Assembly: GCA_937896495.1 (NCBI GenBank)
Contig: CALBNQ010000118.1
Span: forward strand, 1 to 13,085
DNA length: 13,085 nucleotides
Direction of reading: 5' to 3'
Origin: an uncultured archaeon
Lineage (GTDB): Archaea > Thermoproteota > Nitrososphaeria > Nitrososphaerales > Nitrosopumilaceae
Positions 6,407 to 13,085 of the stretch are shown in pieces. The number at the start of each line of letters is the position of its first letter. Within the stretch, counting starts at the first letter, position 1. Made by a program: the position numbers and the translations under genes. The notes below the pieces were generated by a model that saw only the letters and a list, made by a program, of their open reading frames with translations, searched no databases and had not been told where the DNA came from.

Positions 6407-6586
6407 TTATTCTAATTCGTAATGGACATCACAAAATAAAACTATGCCATTAGGAGATGTTTTAGCAGATATGCTATGACCATCTTGCAATCCTTTCCCA
6501 CAAACACAACATTCTACTTTAGACACACTGGTTTTATTTTCAATAATTTGAAAGTTTTGTAATATTGTTTGATTCATGCCACGCAT
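6407..6586 (-). CDS. Mini zinc-binding protein (C-x2-C, C-x2-H), unknown function
   Basis: With the chosen start the product is 59 residues (MRGMNQTILQNF onward). A metal site is likely from C26-C27-V-C29 and C52-D-V-H55, that is two knuckles of C-x2-C and C-x2-H type about 23 residues apart. It ends in an acidic tail. No family is recognised. In-frame starts are TTG 6604, ATG 6592, ATG 6586 and ATG 6577. A TTTATA box on this strand (6611-6616) sits about 27 nt before 6586, which favours that ATG on a leaderless mRNA. The gene is divergent from trpE and shares its upstream region, including the 17-bp dyad at 6619-6635. A regulatory link to tryptophan synthesis is conceivable, but is inference only. 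Confidence 0.65.
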   Translation of the reverse strand: MRGMNQTILQNFQIIENKTSVSKVECCVCGKGLQDGHSISAKTSPNGIVLFCDVHYELE

Positions 6587-6610
6587 AAACATAATAGCGA
6601 TCAACTTAAC

Positions 6611-6616
6611 TATAAA
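6611..6616. promoter_or_regulatory. TATA box in the divergent region
   Basis: TATAAA on the plus strand reads TTTATA on the minus strand. On the minus strand it lies about 27 nt before ATG 6586. On the plus strand it lies about 28-30 nt before ATG 6644 of a 10-codon mini-frame. Either or both directions could be used. Confidence 0.4.
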
Positions 6617-6618
6617 GG

Positions 6619-6635
6619 TACCGTACTATACGGTA
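6619..6635. promoter_or_regulatory. 17-bp dyad, likely operator
   Basis: TACCGTA-CTA-TACGGTA is a perfect inverted repeat with 7-bp arms. It has more G/C than the DNA around it, which makes chance less likely. It starts 2 nt past the TATAAA at 6611-6616, so a dimeric repressor bound here would cover the core promoter used in either direction. It is unlike the TGTACA-type TRP boxes known for Methanothermobacter TrpY. The controlled gene could be the zinc mini-protein, the trp operon, or both. Confidence 0.5.
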
Positions 6636-6701
6636 ACTAATCTATGCCTGGAAAATCAATAATTATTGAGGAGTAAAGAACAGATCACGTATTCTCATCA
6701 A

Positions 6702-6709
6702 TTTAAATA
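6702..6709 (+). promoter_or_regulatory. trp operon TATA box
   Basis: TTTAAATA is centred 30 nt before the GTG start of trpE. Transcription would start near 6732, giving a leaderless or nearly leaderless mRNA. This agrees with the absence of a Shine-Dalgarno site before that GTG. Confidence 0.5.
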
Positions 6710-6735
6710 ATAAACCTCCAAAATTTCTGTCATGG

Positions 6736-8082
6736 GTGGACACTTTTGGAAAAACAACAGTAAAAGTAATTCCTCTAGATTTATCTGAAAACCAATTTCA
6801 AATTTATAATAAAATTTCTCGTAACTATTCACATTCATTTCTTTTTGAATCATTATCAGGTCCAGAGGTATTGGCTGAAACATCAGTAATGGGATTTGAT
6901 CCAAAAATAATTCTAAAAGGATATGCAGATAAAGTCGAAATTATTGAAAATAATTCAATTAAAACTATTTCAACTACAGAACCTTTTGAAGAATTAAAAA
7001 AATTATTAGGAAAATGTGATAATCAAACATATAGGTATCTTGGAGGTGCTGTGGGCGTAGTAAATTATGACGCAGTTAGATTAGTTGAAAAAATTTCTAA
7101 ATCACAAGAGTCAACAGAACCATTAATGGAATTTGGAATATATGATGATGGAATAATTTTTGATAATTTACAAAAAAAACTATTTTATTTTTATCATGAT
7201 GAAAATAGATTTAATAAATTTATTATGAATGATGATTCATTTGGAGAATTTCATTCAAGTGAAGTTATTCCAAATATGAATAAAGAAAAATTTTCAGAGA
7301 TTGTAAACAAAGCAAAGAAGTTAATTCATGATGGAGATATTTTTCAAGTTGTATTATCTAGAAAATTTGCTTTTGATGTATCAGGGGATAACCTCACATT
7401 ATACAAAACATTACGAAAACTAAATCCGTCACCCTACATGTATCACTTAAAACAAGATTTTAAAACAATTATTGGTGCATCACCTGAAATGTTAGTAAGA
7501 ATAACAAATGATAAAGTAGAAACATTTCCAATTGCAGGGACTAGGAAAATTACAGACAATGAAGAAAAAAACAATCAATTATCTAAAGAACTGATCAATG
7601 ATGAAAAAGAATTGGCAGAGCATACAATGCTGGTAGATCTTGGAAGAAACGACATTGGAAAGGTTTGCAAATATGGAACCGTACATCCAGAATCACTTAT
7701 GCAAATAAAACGATTCAGTCATGTTCAACATATTGTTAGTCATGTTGTAGGGAATTTATCGCCTGAAAATGATATGTTTGATGCGTTTCAGGCAGTATTT
7801 CCAGCAGGTACAGTTTCAGGTGCTCCAAAAGTTAGAGCTATGCAGATTATAGATGATTTAGAGACAGAAATTAGAGGACCTTATGCAGGAGCAGTAGGTT
7901 ATTTCTCATATAATGGATGTTGTGACTTTGCAATTGCAATTAGAAGTATATTCATCGAAAATGATAAAGGGTTTGTACAGTCAGGAGCTGGAATTGTATC
8001 AGATTCTATTGCAGAAAACGAGTTCAAAGAAACAGAGCACAAAGCAGGAGCAATGCTTCAAGCATTAAAGGAGACAAAATGA
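6736..8082 (+). CDS. trpE: Anthranilate synthase component I
   Basis: Converts chorismate to anthranilate, using ammonia delivered by TrpG; first step of tryptophan synthesis, in the cytoplasm. The product has 448 residues. The N-terminal part has SFLFES (34-39), the place of the LLES tryptophan-binding motif, so feedback inhibition is likely kept. The chorismate-binding half shows PSPYMYH (231-237), IIGASPEM (245-252), PIAGTR (265-270), [13 protein letters not shown] (294-306), [11 protein letters not shown] (355-365), PYAGAVGYF (382-390) and GAGIV (417-421). The start is GTG 6736; the only nearby ATG (6732) is out of frame, and no in-frame ATG occurs before the conserved region. The frame stays open upstream to 6670 but without a standard start. 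It overlaps trpG by ATGA. PabB is the closest alternative, but the operon settles it. Confidence 0.96.
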   Translation: MDTFGKTTVKVIPLDLSENQFQIYNKISRNYSHSFLFESLSGPEVLAETSVMGFDPKIILKGYADKVEIIENNSIKTISTTEPFEELKKLLGKCDNQTYRYLGGAVGVVNYDAVRLVEKISKSQESTEPLMEFGIYDDGIIFDNLQKKLFYFYHDENRFNKFIMNDDSFGEFHSSEVIPNMNKEKFSEIVNKAKKLIHDGDIFQVVLSRKFAFDVSGDNLTLYKTLRKLNPSPYMYHLKQDFKTIIGASPEMLVRITNDKVETFPIAGTRKITDNEEKNNQLSKELINDEKELAEHTMLVDLGRNDIGKVCKYGTVHPESLMQIKRFSHVQHIVSHVVGNLSPENDMFDAFQAVFPAGTVSGAPKVRAMQIIDDLETEIRGPYAGAVGYFSYNGCCDFAIAIRSIFIENDKGFVQSGAGIVSDSIAENEFKETEHKAGAMLQALKETK

Positions 8083-8675
8083 AATTTTTAATTATAGATA
8101 ATTATGATTCGTTTGTGTATAATATTGCCCAGTACTTGGGAGAATTAGGAGTAGATTGTGATGTGATTAGAAATGACAAAATTACAATACCGCAAATTAA
8201 AGAAAGAAATTATGATGCAATAATTATTTCTCCAGGTCCTGGAACTCCAGAAGACAAAAAATATTTTGGAGTATGTTCAGAAGTGATTAGTTCAATGGGA
8301 GAACAAACACCAATATTTGGAGTTTGTCTTGGACATCAAGGAATTATTGCAGCATTTGGAGGTAAGGTAACTAATGCAGAATGTGTTAGACACGGTAAAA
8401 CAAGTCCTGTAAATCATACAGATGCAAAATTATTCAATGGTGTAAAAAATCCATTTAGGGCAACGCGGTATCATAGTTTAGTTGGAGATAAAACAATAAT
8501 TCCTGATGTATTACAAGTGATTGCAATTGCAAAAGATGATGGAGAAATAATGGCAATCCAACACAAAGATCGTTTAATTCAAGGAGTACAATTTCATCCA
8601 GAATCAATTATGACTGAAGATGGTAAAAAAATTCTAGGGAATTTTGTATTACAAGTAAAGGAGCAAAAAAAATGA
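8079..8675 (+). CDS. trpG: Anthranilate synthase component II (glutamine amidotransferase)
   Basis: Class I glutamine amidotransferase that frees ammonia from glutamine for TrpE. The product is 198 residues, typical for a stand-alone TrpG not fused to TrpD. It opens with IIDNYDSFVYNIAQYL (5-20), has the oxyanion region SPGPGTPED (51-59), the nucleophile C83 in GVCLGHQ, and the triad partners H173 and E175 in FHPES. The ATG sits inside the ATGA overlap with the trpE stop, and its own stop overlaps trpD in the same way, so translation is likely coupled along the operon. The same subunit may also serve PabB if the cell has one; that cannot be told from here. Confidence 0.96.
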   Translation: MKFLIIDNYDSFVYNIAQYLGELGVDCDVIRNDKITIPQIKERNYDAIIISPGPGTPEDKKYFGVCSEVISSMGEQTPIFGVCLGHQGIIAAFGGKVTNAECVRHGKTSPVNHTDAKLFNGVKNPFRATRYHSLVGDKTIIPDVLQVIAIAKDDGEIMAIQHKDRLIQGVQFHPESIMTEDGKKILGNFVLQVKEQKK

Positions 8676-9718
8676 TCTCAGATTTGATTTCAAAACTACA
8701 AGAAAAAACAGATTTGAGTTATGATCAGATGAACAATATCATGACTGATATGCTATCTGGAAAAACTACAGATATCGAAAATATAGATTTTCTATCAAAA
8801 CTTGCACAGAAAGGAGAAACCGATGACGAATTATTAGGAATGCTAGATAAGATGCAAGAGTTTTCCCTCAAGATAGATACCCAGAATTCAGGGACAGTTA
8901 TTGACATGTGTGGTACAGGAGGAGATTCACTCCAGACATTCAATGTTTCTACTACTGCATCATTTGTAGTAGCAGCATCAGGTGGAATAGTTGCAAAACA
9001 TGGAAATCGTTCTAGTTCTGGAGTTTCAGGAAGTGCAGATATTTTTGAATATTTTGGATATGATTTAGGTTCAAATCCAGCTCAAATTTCAAAAGTTTTA
9101 CAAAAATTCAATATTTGTTTTATGTTTGCACAAAAATTTCATCCTGCAATGAAATATGTATCATATGCAAGAAAACAGTTGGGAACTAGAACTGCATTTA
9201 ATTTACTTGGACCATTATCTAATCCTGCAGGAGTAAAAAATCAATTGATTGGTGTTTTTTCAATTGAATATCTAGATAGACTTCCTGCAATTCTCAAAAG
9301 AAAAGGTGCACAAAATATTATGACAGTTCGTTCAGATGATGGAATGGATGAATTTTCAACTAGTTCAACAAACAGAGTGTGTATTTTACGAAACGATAAA
9401 GTATTGATGAATGCAATTGATCCAGAAGTAGTAGGATTACATAAATCAACATTGGCAGATATTCAAATTAAATCAAAACAAGATGCAATAGAATCATTTG
9501 TAGGAGTGTTAAACAATACTGCAAATCAAGCCATGATTGAAACCACAGCATTAAACGCAGCTGGAGGGTTAATTGTGGCAAATATTGCAGATAATTTTGA
9601 ACAAGGAGTGGAAATTGCACTAAAAACAATCAAAGATGGAAAAGCATTTTCATTGCTTGAAAAATTTGTTGAGGAGACTGGAGATATTTCAAAACTAAAG
9701 GAGATTACAGATGGCTGA
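8672..9718 (+). CDS. trpD: Anthranilate phosphoribosyltransferase
   Basis: Joins anthranilate and phosphoribosyl pyrophosphate to give N-phosphoribosyl-anthranilate. The product is 348 residues, the normal family length. Seen: the glycine-rich PRPP loop GTGGD (81-85) followed by NVSTTAS, the KHGNRSSSGVSGSAD segment (109-123), and RTAFNLLGPLSNPAG in the middle. The paired acidic residues of DDGMDEFS, which bind magnesium in the family, are present. The N-terminal helical domain (1-70) is the usual dimer region. ATG 8672 overlaps the trpG stop as ATGA, and the 3' end overlaps trpC by 8 nt. Thymidine/pyrimidine phosphorylases share the fold, but the motifs and the operon fit TrpD. Confidence 0.96.
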   Translation: MISDLISKLQEKTDLSYDQMNNIMTDMLSGKTTDIENIDFLSKLAQKGETDDELLGMLDKMQEFSLKIDTQNSGTVIDMCGTGGDSLQTFNVSTTASFVVAASGGIVAKHGNRSSSGVSGSADIFEYFGYDLGSNPAQISKVLQKFNICFMFAQKFHPAMKYVSYARKQLGTRTAFNLLGPLSNPAGVKNQLIGVFSIEYLDRLPAILKRKGAQNIMTVRSDDGMDEFSTSSTNRVCILRNDKVLMNAIDPEVVGLHKSTLADIQIKSKQDAIESFVGVLNNTANQAMIETTALNAAGGLIVANIADNFEQGVEIALKTIKDGKAFSLLEKFVEETGDISKLKEITDG

Positions 9719-10487
9719 GAATATTTTAAGAAAGTTAGTAAACAATTCCCAAATGGCAATAGATGACGGAACATACGACGTAGATTGTAATTTAGAAAAA
9801 TCAAGTAAAGATTTCAAACAAATTATTAAAACAAATCCTCATGCAACATTACTAACTGAAGTAAAATTTTCATCGCCATCACTGGGAAAAATTAGGACAC
9901 AAAGTGATCCTGCAAATATTGCAAAACAGATGATTAGAGGAGGCTCTAAAGCATTATCAGTATTAACTCAACCACACCTATTTCATGGATCTCCAGAATA
10001 TTTCATGAAAGTTAGGAATGCAGTGGATGTGCCATTGTTAATGAAGGATATCATGATTGATAAAATTCAGATTGATACTGCAAAAAAAATTGGTGCAGAT
10101 TACATGTTAGTGATTCAATCCCTATTTGATCAAAAGTTTTTGTCAGATATTGATGAATTCATTTCATATGGTCATAAACAAGGACTAGAAATTTTACTCG
10201 AAGTTCATACCAAAGATGAATTTACAAATGCTCTAAAAACTGAGGCAGACATCATAGGTATCAACAACAGAAATTTAGATACATTGGATATTGATCTAAA
10301 AACTACCGAAACAGTTCTTCAAGGATATGATGAATCTAGAATTATTTTATCTGAAAGTGGAATTCAAACACCTGAAGATATTCAGTATCTAAAAAAATGT
10401 GGTGCAGATGCATTTCTAATAGGTTCAAGCATTATGAAAAGTGATAACATTGAAGAACAGGTAAAAAAATTGGTGAATGCATATTGA
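9711..10487 (+). CDS. trpC: Indole-3-glycerol-phosphate synthase
   Basis: Closes the ring of carboxyphenylamino-deoxyribulose phosphate to indole-3-glycerol phosphate. The product is 258 residues with a TIM-barrel layout. All expected catalytic positions are visible: E50 and K52 in [10 protein letters not shown]112 in LLMKDIM, E164 in LLEVHT, N185 in GINNRNL and E215 in LSESGI; the C-terminal phosphate-binding segment is FLIGSSIM. It is a stand-alone enzyme with no TrpF domain fused. The ATG at 9711 lies inside the 3' end of trpD (ATGGCTGA overlap), and its TGA stop overlaps the TTG start of trpB. The substrate comes from TrpF, whose gene is not in this window. Confidence 0.96.
   Translation: MAENILRKLVNNSQMAIDDGTYDVDCNLEKSSKDFKQIIKTNPHATLLTEVKFSSPSLGKIRTQSDPANIAKQMIRGGSKALSVLTQPHLFHGSPEYFMKVRNAVDVPLLMKDIMIDKIQIDTAKKIGADYMLVIQSLFDQKFLSDIDEFISYGHKQGLEILLEVHTKDEFTNALKTEADIIGINNRNLDTLDIDLKTTETVLQGYDESRIILSESGIQTPEDIQYLKKCGADAFLIGSSIMKSDNIEEQVKKLVNAY
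10472..10476 (+). promoter_or_regulatory. Shine-Dalgarno site deciding the trpB TTG start
   Basis: GGTGA lies 7 nt before the TTG at 10484 and can pair with the usual archaeal 16S rRNA tail (complement of GGAGGTGATC). It supports use of the non-ATG codon within the trpC/trpB overlap. Confidence 0.45.
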
Positions 10488-11674
10488 AATATCCAAAAGA
10501 TGGTAAATTCGGAGAATTTGGTGGAAAATATATTCCAGAAACTCTAGTTCCGGCAATTGAAGAGTTGGAAGAAAATTATCTAAGATTCAAAAATGATAAA
10601 AAATTCAAAAAAGAATTAGATTATTATCTCAAAGTGTATGCAGGAAGACCAACACCTCTATACTATGCAAAAAATTTATCTGAAAAAATTGGCGGAGGTA
10701 AAATCTATCTCAAAAGAGAGGACTTGTTACATGGTGGCGCCCATAAAATTAACAATACATTGGGACAAGCATTACTTGCAAAAAAAATGAACAAGAAAAG
10801 AATTATTGCAGAGACAGGAGCAGGTCAACACGGGGTTGCAACTGCAATGGCATGTGCAGTTTTAGGATTAAAAGCTGAGGTATACATGGGATACAAAGAT
10901 ACCATTAGACAAAAGCTAAATGTATTTAGAATGAATATGTTAGGTTCTAAAGTTCATCCAGTAAAATCAGGTTCAAAGACACTCAAAGATGCAATTAATG
11001 AAGCAATTCGTGATTGGATTACAAATGTAGAAGATACATACTATTTGTTAGGCTCTGCAGTTGGGCCTCATCCATATCCTGTAATGGTTCGTGATTTTCA
11101 AAGTGTAATTGGAAACGAAATAAAATCTCAAATGAAAAAAATTAACAATAAGATTCCAGATTATACCATTGCATGTGTTGGTGGGGGATCTAATGCCATT
11201 GGTACATTTTACCCTCTAGCTGATACTAATTCTGAAATAATAGGAGTGGAAGCTGCAGGTCATGGATTAAAATCAAACAAACATTCAGCAACATTGTCAG
11301 CAGGTTCCAAAGGAGTGATTCACGGAATGATGACATATCTATTACAAGACAAAGAAGGACAAGTTACTGAGACCCATAGTATATCGGCAGGATTAGATTA
11401 TCCTGGAGTGGGCCCTGAGCATTCATTTTACAAAGACACAAAACGCGTAAAGTATCATTCAGCAACTGATAAAGAAGTGATTGATGCATTTCTATTACTT
11501 ACTAGAACTGAAGGAATAATTCCTGCATTGGAATCATCTCATGCAATTGCAGAAGCTGTAAAGGTTGCAAGAAAATCAAAATCATCAGAATCAATTGTAG
11601 TTACACTATCAGGTAGAGGAGATAAGGATGTAGAAGAAGTGCAGAATTATTTGAATACACATAACAAGAAATAG
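10484..11674 (+). CDS. trpB: Tryptophan synthase beta chain (TrpB1 type)
   Basis: Pyridoxal-phosphate enzyme that joins indole and serine to give tryptophan. The product has 396 residues. Seen: the PLP lysine K88 in GGAHKINN, the catalytic E110 in [22 protein letters not shown] (142-154), the phosphate loop GGGSNAIG (233-240), [10 protein letters not shown] (304-313) and LSGRGDKD near the end. The length and motifs fit TrpB1, the form that normally works with TrpA, and not the longer TrpB2. The start is TTG 10484, sharing TTGA with the trpC stop. No in-frame ATG occurs before the conserved [14 protein letters not shown] segment, so the TTG is well supported. Unusually, trpA does not follow; the next gene encodes an unrelated secreted protein. 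Confidence 0.96.
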   Translation: MKYPKDGKFGEFGGKYIPETLVPAIEELEENYLRFKNDKKFKKELDYYLKVYAGRPTPLYYAKNLSEKIGGGKIYLKREDLLHGGAHKINNTLGQALLAKKMNKKRIIAETGAGQHGVATAMACAVLGLKAEVYMGYKDTIRQKLNVFRMNMLGSKVHPVKSGSKTLKDAINEAIRDWITNVEDTYYLLGSAVGPHPYPVMVRDFQSVIGNEIKSQMKKINNKIPDYTIACVGGGSNAIGTFYPLADTNSEIIGVEAAGHGLKSNKHSATLSAGSKGVIHGMMTYLLQDKEGQVTETHSISAGLDYPGVGPEHSFYKDTKRVKYHSATDKEVIDAFLLLTRTEGIIPALESSHAIAEAVKVARKSKSSESIVVTLSGRGDKDVEEVQNYLNTHNKK

Positions 11675-11734
11675 AAAAATCCAATATCAAAAAGAAGTGA
11701 ATCAACGTTAAAGATAATTGAGAAGCATTACAGG

Positions 11735-11740
11735 TTTTTT
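11735..11740 (+). terminator. Possible T-run terminator of the trp operon
   Basis: A run of six T lies about 60 nt past the trpB stop, followed by AAATT. Archaeal transcription commonly ends at such T-runs without a hairpin. No strong stem precedes it. Confidence 0.35.
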
Positions 11741-11770
11741 AAATTAAATAATTTCTCGGTTGATAAAATA

Positions 11771-11789
11771 ATCTATGTTTAATATAGAT
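11771..11789. repeat. Dyad before the secreted-protein gene
   Basis: ATCTAT (11771-11776) and ATAGAT (11784-11789) are perfect 6-bp arms around a 7-nt spacer, ending 8 nt before the ATG at 11798. The spacer and right arm contain a TTTAATATA sequence resembling a promoter element. An operator is possible, but so is chance in AT-rich DNA. Confidence 0.3.
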
Positions 11790-11797
11790 GAGATTTG

Positions 11798-13085
11798 ATG
11801 TCGTGCGTGAAAGAAATTCTATTACAAGTGAGTCTATTAATTATTTTAACAGGGGTCGGATTTTCAAATTTATCTTACGGCCAGGAATCTCAAACATCTA
11901 ACGGAATAAATATTGATGGTACGTGGTATTTAGGCGAAGGTCTCAAAGTAGGAGATTATTTTGAATATTCATTATGTGAAATTAATCTAAATGATTGTTC
12001 ACTAATCACATTAAAAATTTGGATTCAAGGAGAAGTACAAAATGTCAGCGAAATATTATGGGATGCTCAAGTACTGGTAATGGATAATGAAAAAATAATC
12101 AAAGGTTCAATGGGTCTGGGCAAAACAACGCCTGAACCAATAATATTTGATGATGAACTTTCTGATTATGCTATTGCATTAAGATCTTCACTAATGTGGC
12201 TATCTGCTTTTGCAACTGCAAACGAAGAGGACAGGATTCACGGGCCACAAGAATTTAGATCATCCACATGGGGAGATTTAGGTCCAGTGGGTGGAGGAAC
12301 TAATGCTCATCTAAATCCAAACAGAATTGAAACAATAGAAACTCCACTTGGAATAGTAGATACAATTGTTCTTGGATGGTATGGGAATAATGTTAACGAA
12401 ATAACAATAGTAGATAATTTTCCATTTCCTATCAAGGCATCAACTTTTGCAGGAATCAATGTTGAGAATGCCCCAATAATGTACCAATTTGATTTACTAC
12501 AGTATAAAGAAAATGTCAGAGATGATCCTTTTAGTAATATTAAAAAAACAATTCAAAAAGAAGAGGCTCTAAAATGTCCTACAAAATTTTACGATTATGA
12601 AAGTGGACGAATTTCTACCAATACACATTCCATGATGATTCAATACAATTACTCTCCAGAAAATCCCATCGAAGGTTGTAACATTGATTGGAAAATAAAT
12701 TTTGTTAGCAAGTATAACGACATGGAAATTTTAGATCAAGTTCATTATGACATTTGGGTAGTAGATGAAAATGGTAACAGACTTCGTTCATATGCACAAG
12801 AAATTGAAAAAAATAATTTGTTTAATGAGTTTGGTCAAGTTCATCACCTTCTACCAATAAAAGAAGAATCAGGGATTGCCAGATATGCAATCTTTGTTCA
12901 CGGTACAGGACCAGAACAAGAAATTCCAGATGTAACCATGGCAGGATTTGCAATTATAGAGATAAACATTGAAGAAAATCCACTGCTAGAAAAATTTAAT
13001 GAGAAATCTAATGTCGCAGAAATTCCATCCTGGATTAAAAATAATGCAGGTTGGTGGGCAGAAGGCATCATAGATGATGAGGCAT
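11798..13085 (+). CDS. Secreted protein with W-I-K-N-N-A-G-W-W segment, cut by the window end
   Basis: An open frame runs from ATG 11798 to the last base: 429 complete codons, no stop. Translation by eye gives an N-terminal signal-like segment: MSCVKEILLQ followed by a hydrophobic core (VSLLIILTGVGF) and a likely cleavage near SYG-QE at about residue 28. The long middle is polar, with aromatic and acidic residues and few cysteines, as expected of an exported domain; no enzyme motif was found. The last residues (about 409-429) read IPSWIKNNAGWWAEGIIDDE, a segment that recurs, often in tandem, near the C-terminal end of many thaumarchaeal surface proteins. An in-frame TGA at 11789-11791 limits the start to TTG 11795 or this ATG. 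It is downstream of trpB on the same strand, behind a T-run, and probably a separate unit. Confidence 0.85.
   Translation, partial: MSCVKEILLQVSLLIILTGVGFSNLSYGQESQTSNGINIDGTWYLGEGLKVGDYFEYSLCEINLNDCSLITLKIWIQGEVQNVSEILWDAQVLVMDNEKIIKGSMGLGKTTPEPIIFDDELSDYAIALRSSLMWLSAFATANEEDRIHGPQEFRSSTWGDLGPVGGGTNAHLNPNRIETIETPLGIVDTIVLGWYGNNVNEITIVDNFPFPIKASTFAGINVENAPIMYQFDLLQYKENVRDDPFSNIKKTIQKEEALKCPTKFYDYESGRISTNTHSMMIQYNYSPENPIEGCNIDWKINFVSKYNDMEILDQVHYDIWVVDENGNRLRSYAQEIEKNNLFNEFGQVHHLLPIKEESGIARYAIFVHGTGPEQEIPDVTMAGFAIIEINIEENPLLEKFNEKSNVAEIPSWIKNNAGWWAEGIIDDEA

Noticed and set aside
6732..6788. ATG frame overlapping the trpE start in another frame ([10 protein letters not shown]...)
   Set aside because: It stops after 18 codons and runs through conserved trpE sequence; it contains one Trp codon only, so it does not look like an attenuator leader.
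9526..9804. 92-codon minus-strand frame over the trpD/trpC junction
   Set aside because: Fully antisense to two well-supported enzymes; no recognisable protein features.

Overview
The window looks like chromosomal DNA from a low-GC ammonia-oxidising archaeon of the Nitrosopumilus/Nitrosarchaeum type (Thaumarchaeota/Nitrososphaerota). This is inferred from several things seen together: AT-rich coding sequence, archaeal TATA-like boxes about 20-30 nt before start codons with few Shine-Dalgarno sites (a leaderless style), a SHOCT protein and a pentapeptide protein among small orphan genes, and a secreted protein with the W-I-K-N-N-A-G-W-W segment common in exported proteins of this lineage. No rRNA, tRNA, CRISPR array, transposase or integrase was seen.

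Layout. (1) 43-2661 (+): a large DEAH-box helicase of the MrfA/YprA/Hrq1 kind, with an extra N-terminal cysteine-rich region and a C-terminal DUF1998-like cysteine cluster. (2) 2669-6586 (-): a run of mostly small minus-strand genes: an acidic helical protein, a small zinc-ribbon-like protein, a helical protein, a single-pass membrane protein, a SHOCT protein, a pentapeptide-repeat protein, a MESH1/SpoT-type HD-fold protein whose HD pair is changed, an unrecognised 136-residue protein and a C-x2-C/C-x2-H mini-protein. A tiny plus-strand ORF for a membrane peptide lies at 5135-5221. The gap 2870-3074 holds a strong candidate for a free-standing structured RNA (2912-3017) that folds on paper into a three-way junction. 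(3) 6605-6735: a divergent regulatory region with a 17-bp dyad next to a perfect TATAAA, and a separate TATA box placed for a leaderless trpE. (4) 6736-11674 (+): trpE-trpG-trpD-trpC-trpB, every junction overlapping by 4-8 nt, so one translationally coupled tryptophan operon. trpF and trpA are not present here. (5) 11798 to the end (+): a secreted protein cut by the window edge.

The trp genes together take chorismate to anthranilate (TrpE/TrpG), phosphoribosyl-anthranilate (TrpD), then, after the TrpF step encoded elsewhere, indole-glycerol phosphate (TrpC) and tryptophan (TrpB with a TrpA encoded elsewhere). The minus-strand block shows no obvious shared pathway. The points most worth following up are the structured RNA, the degenerate HD protein, the dyad between the divergent genes and the missing trpA/trpF.
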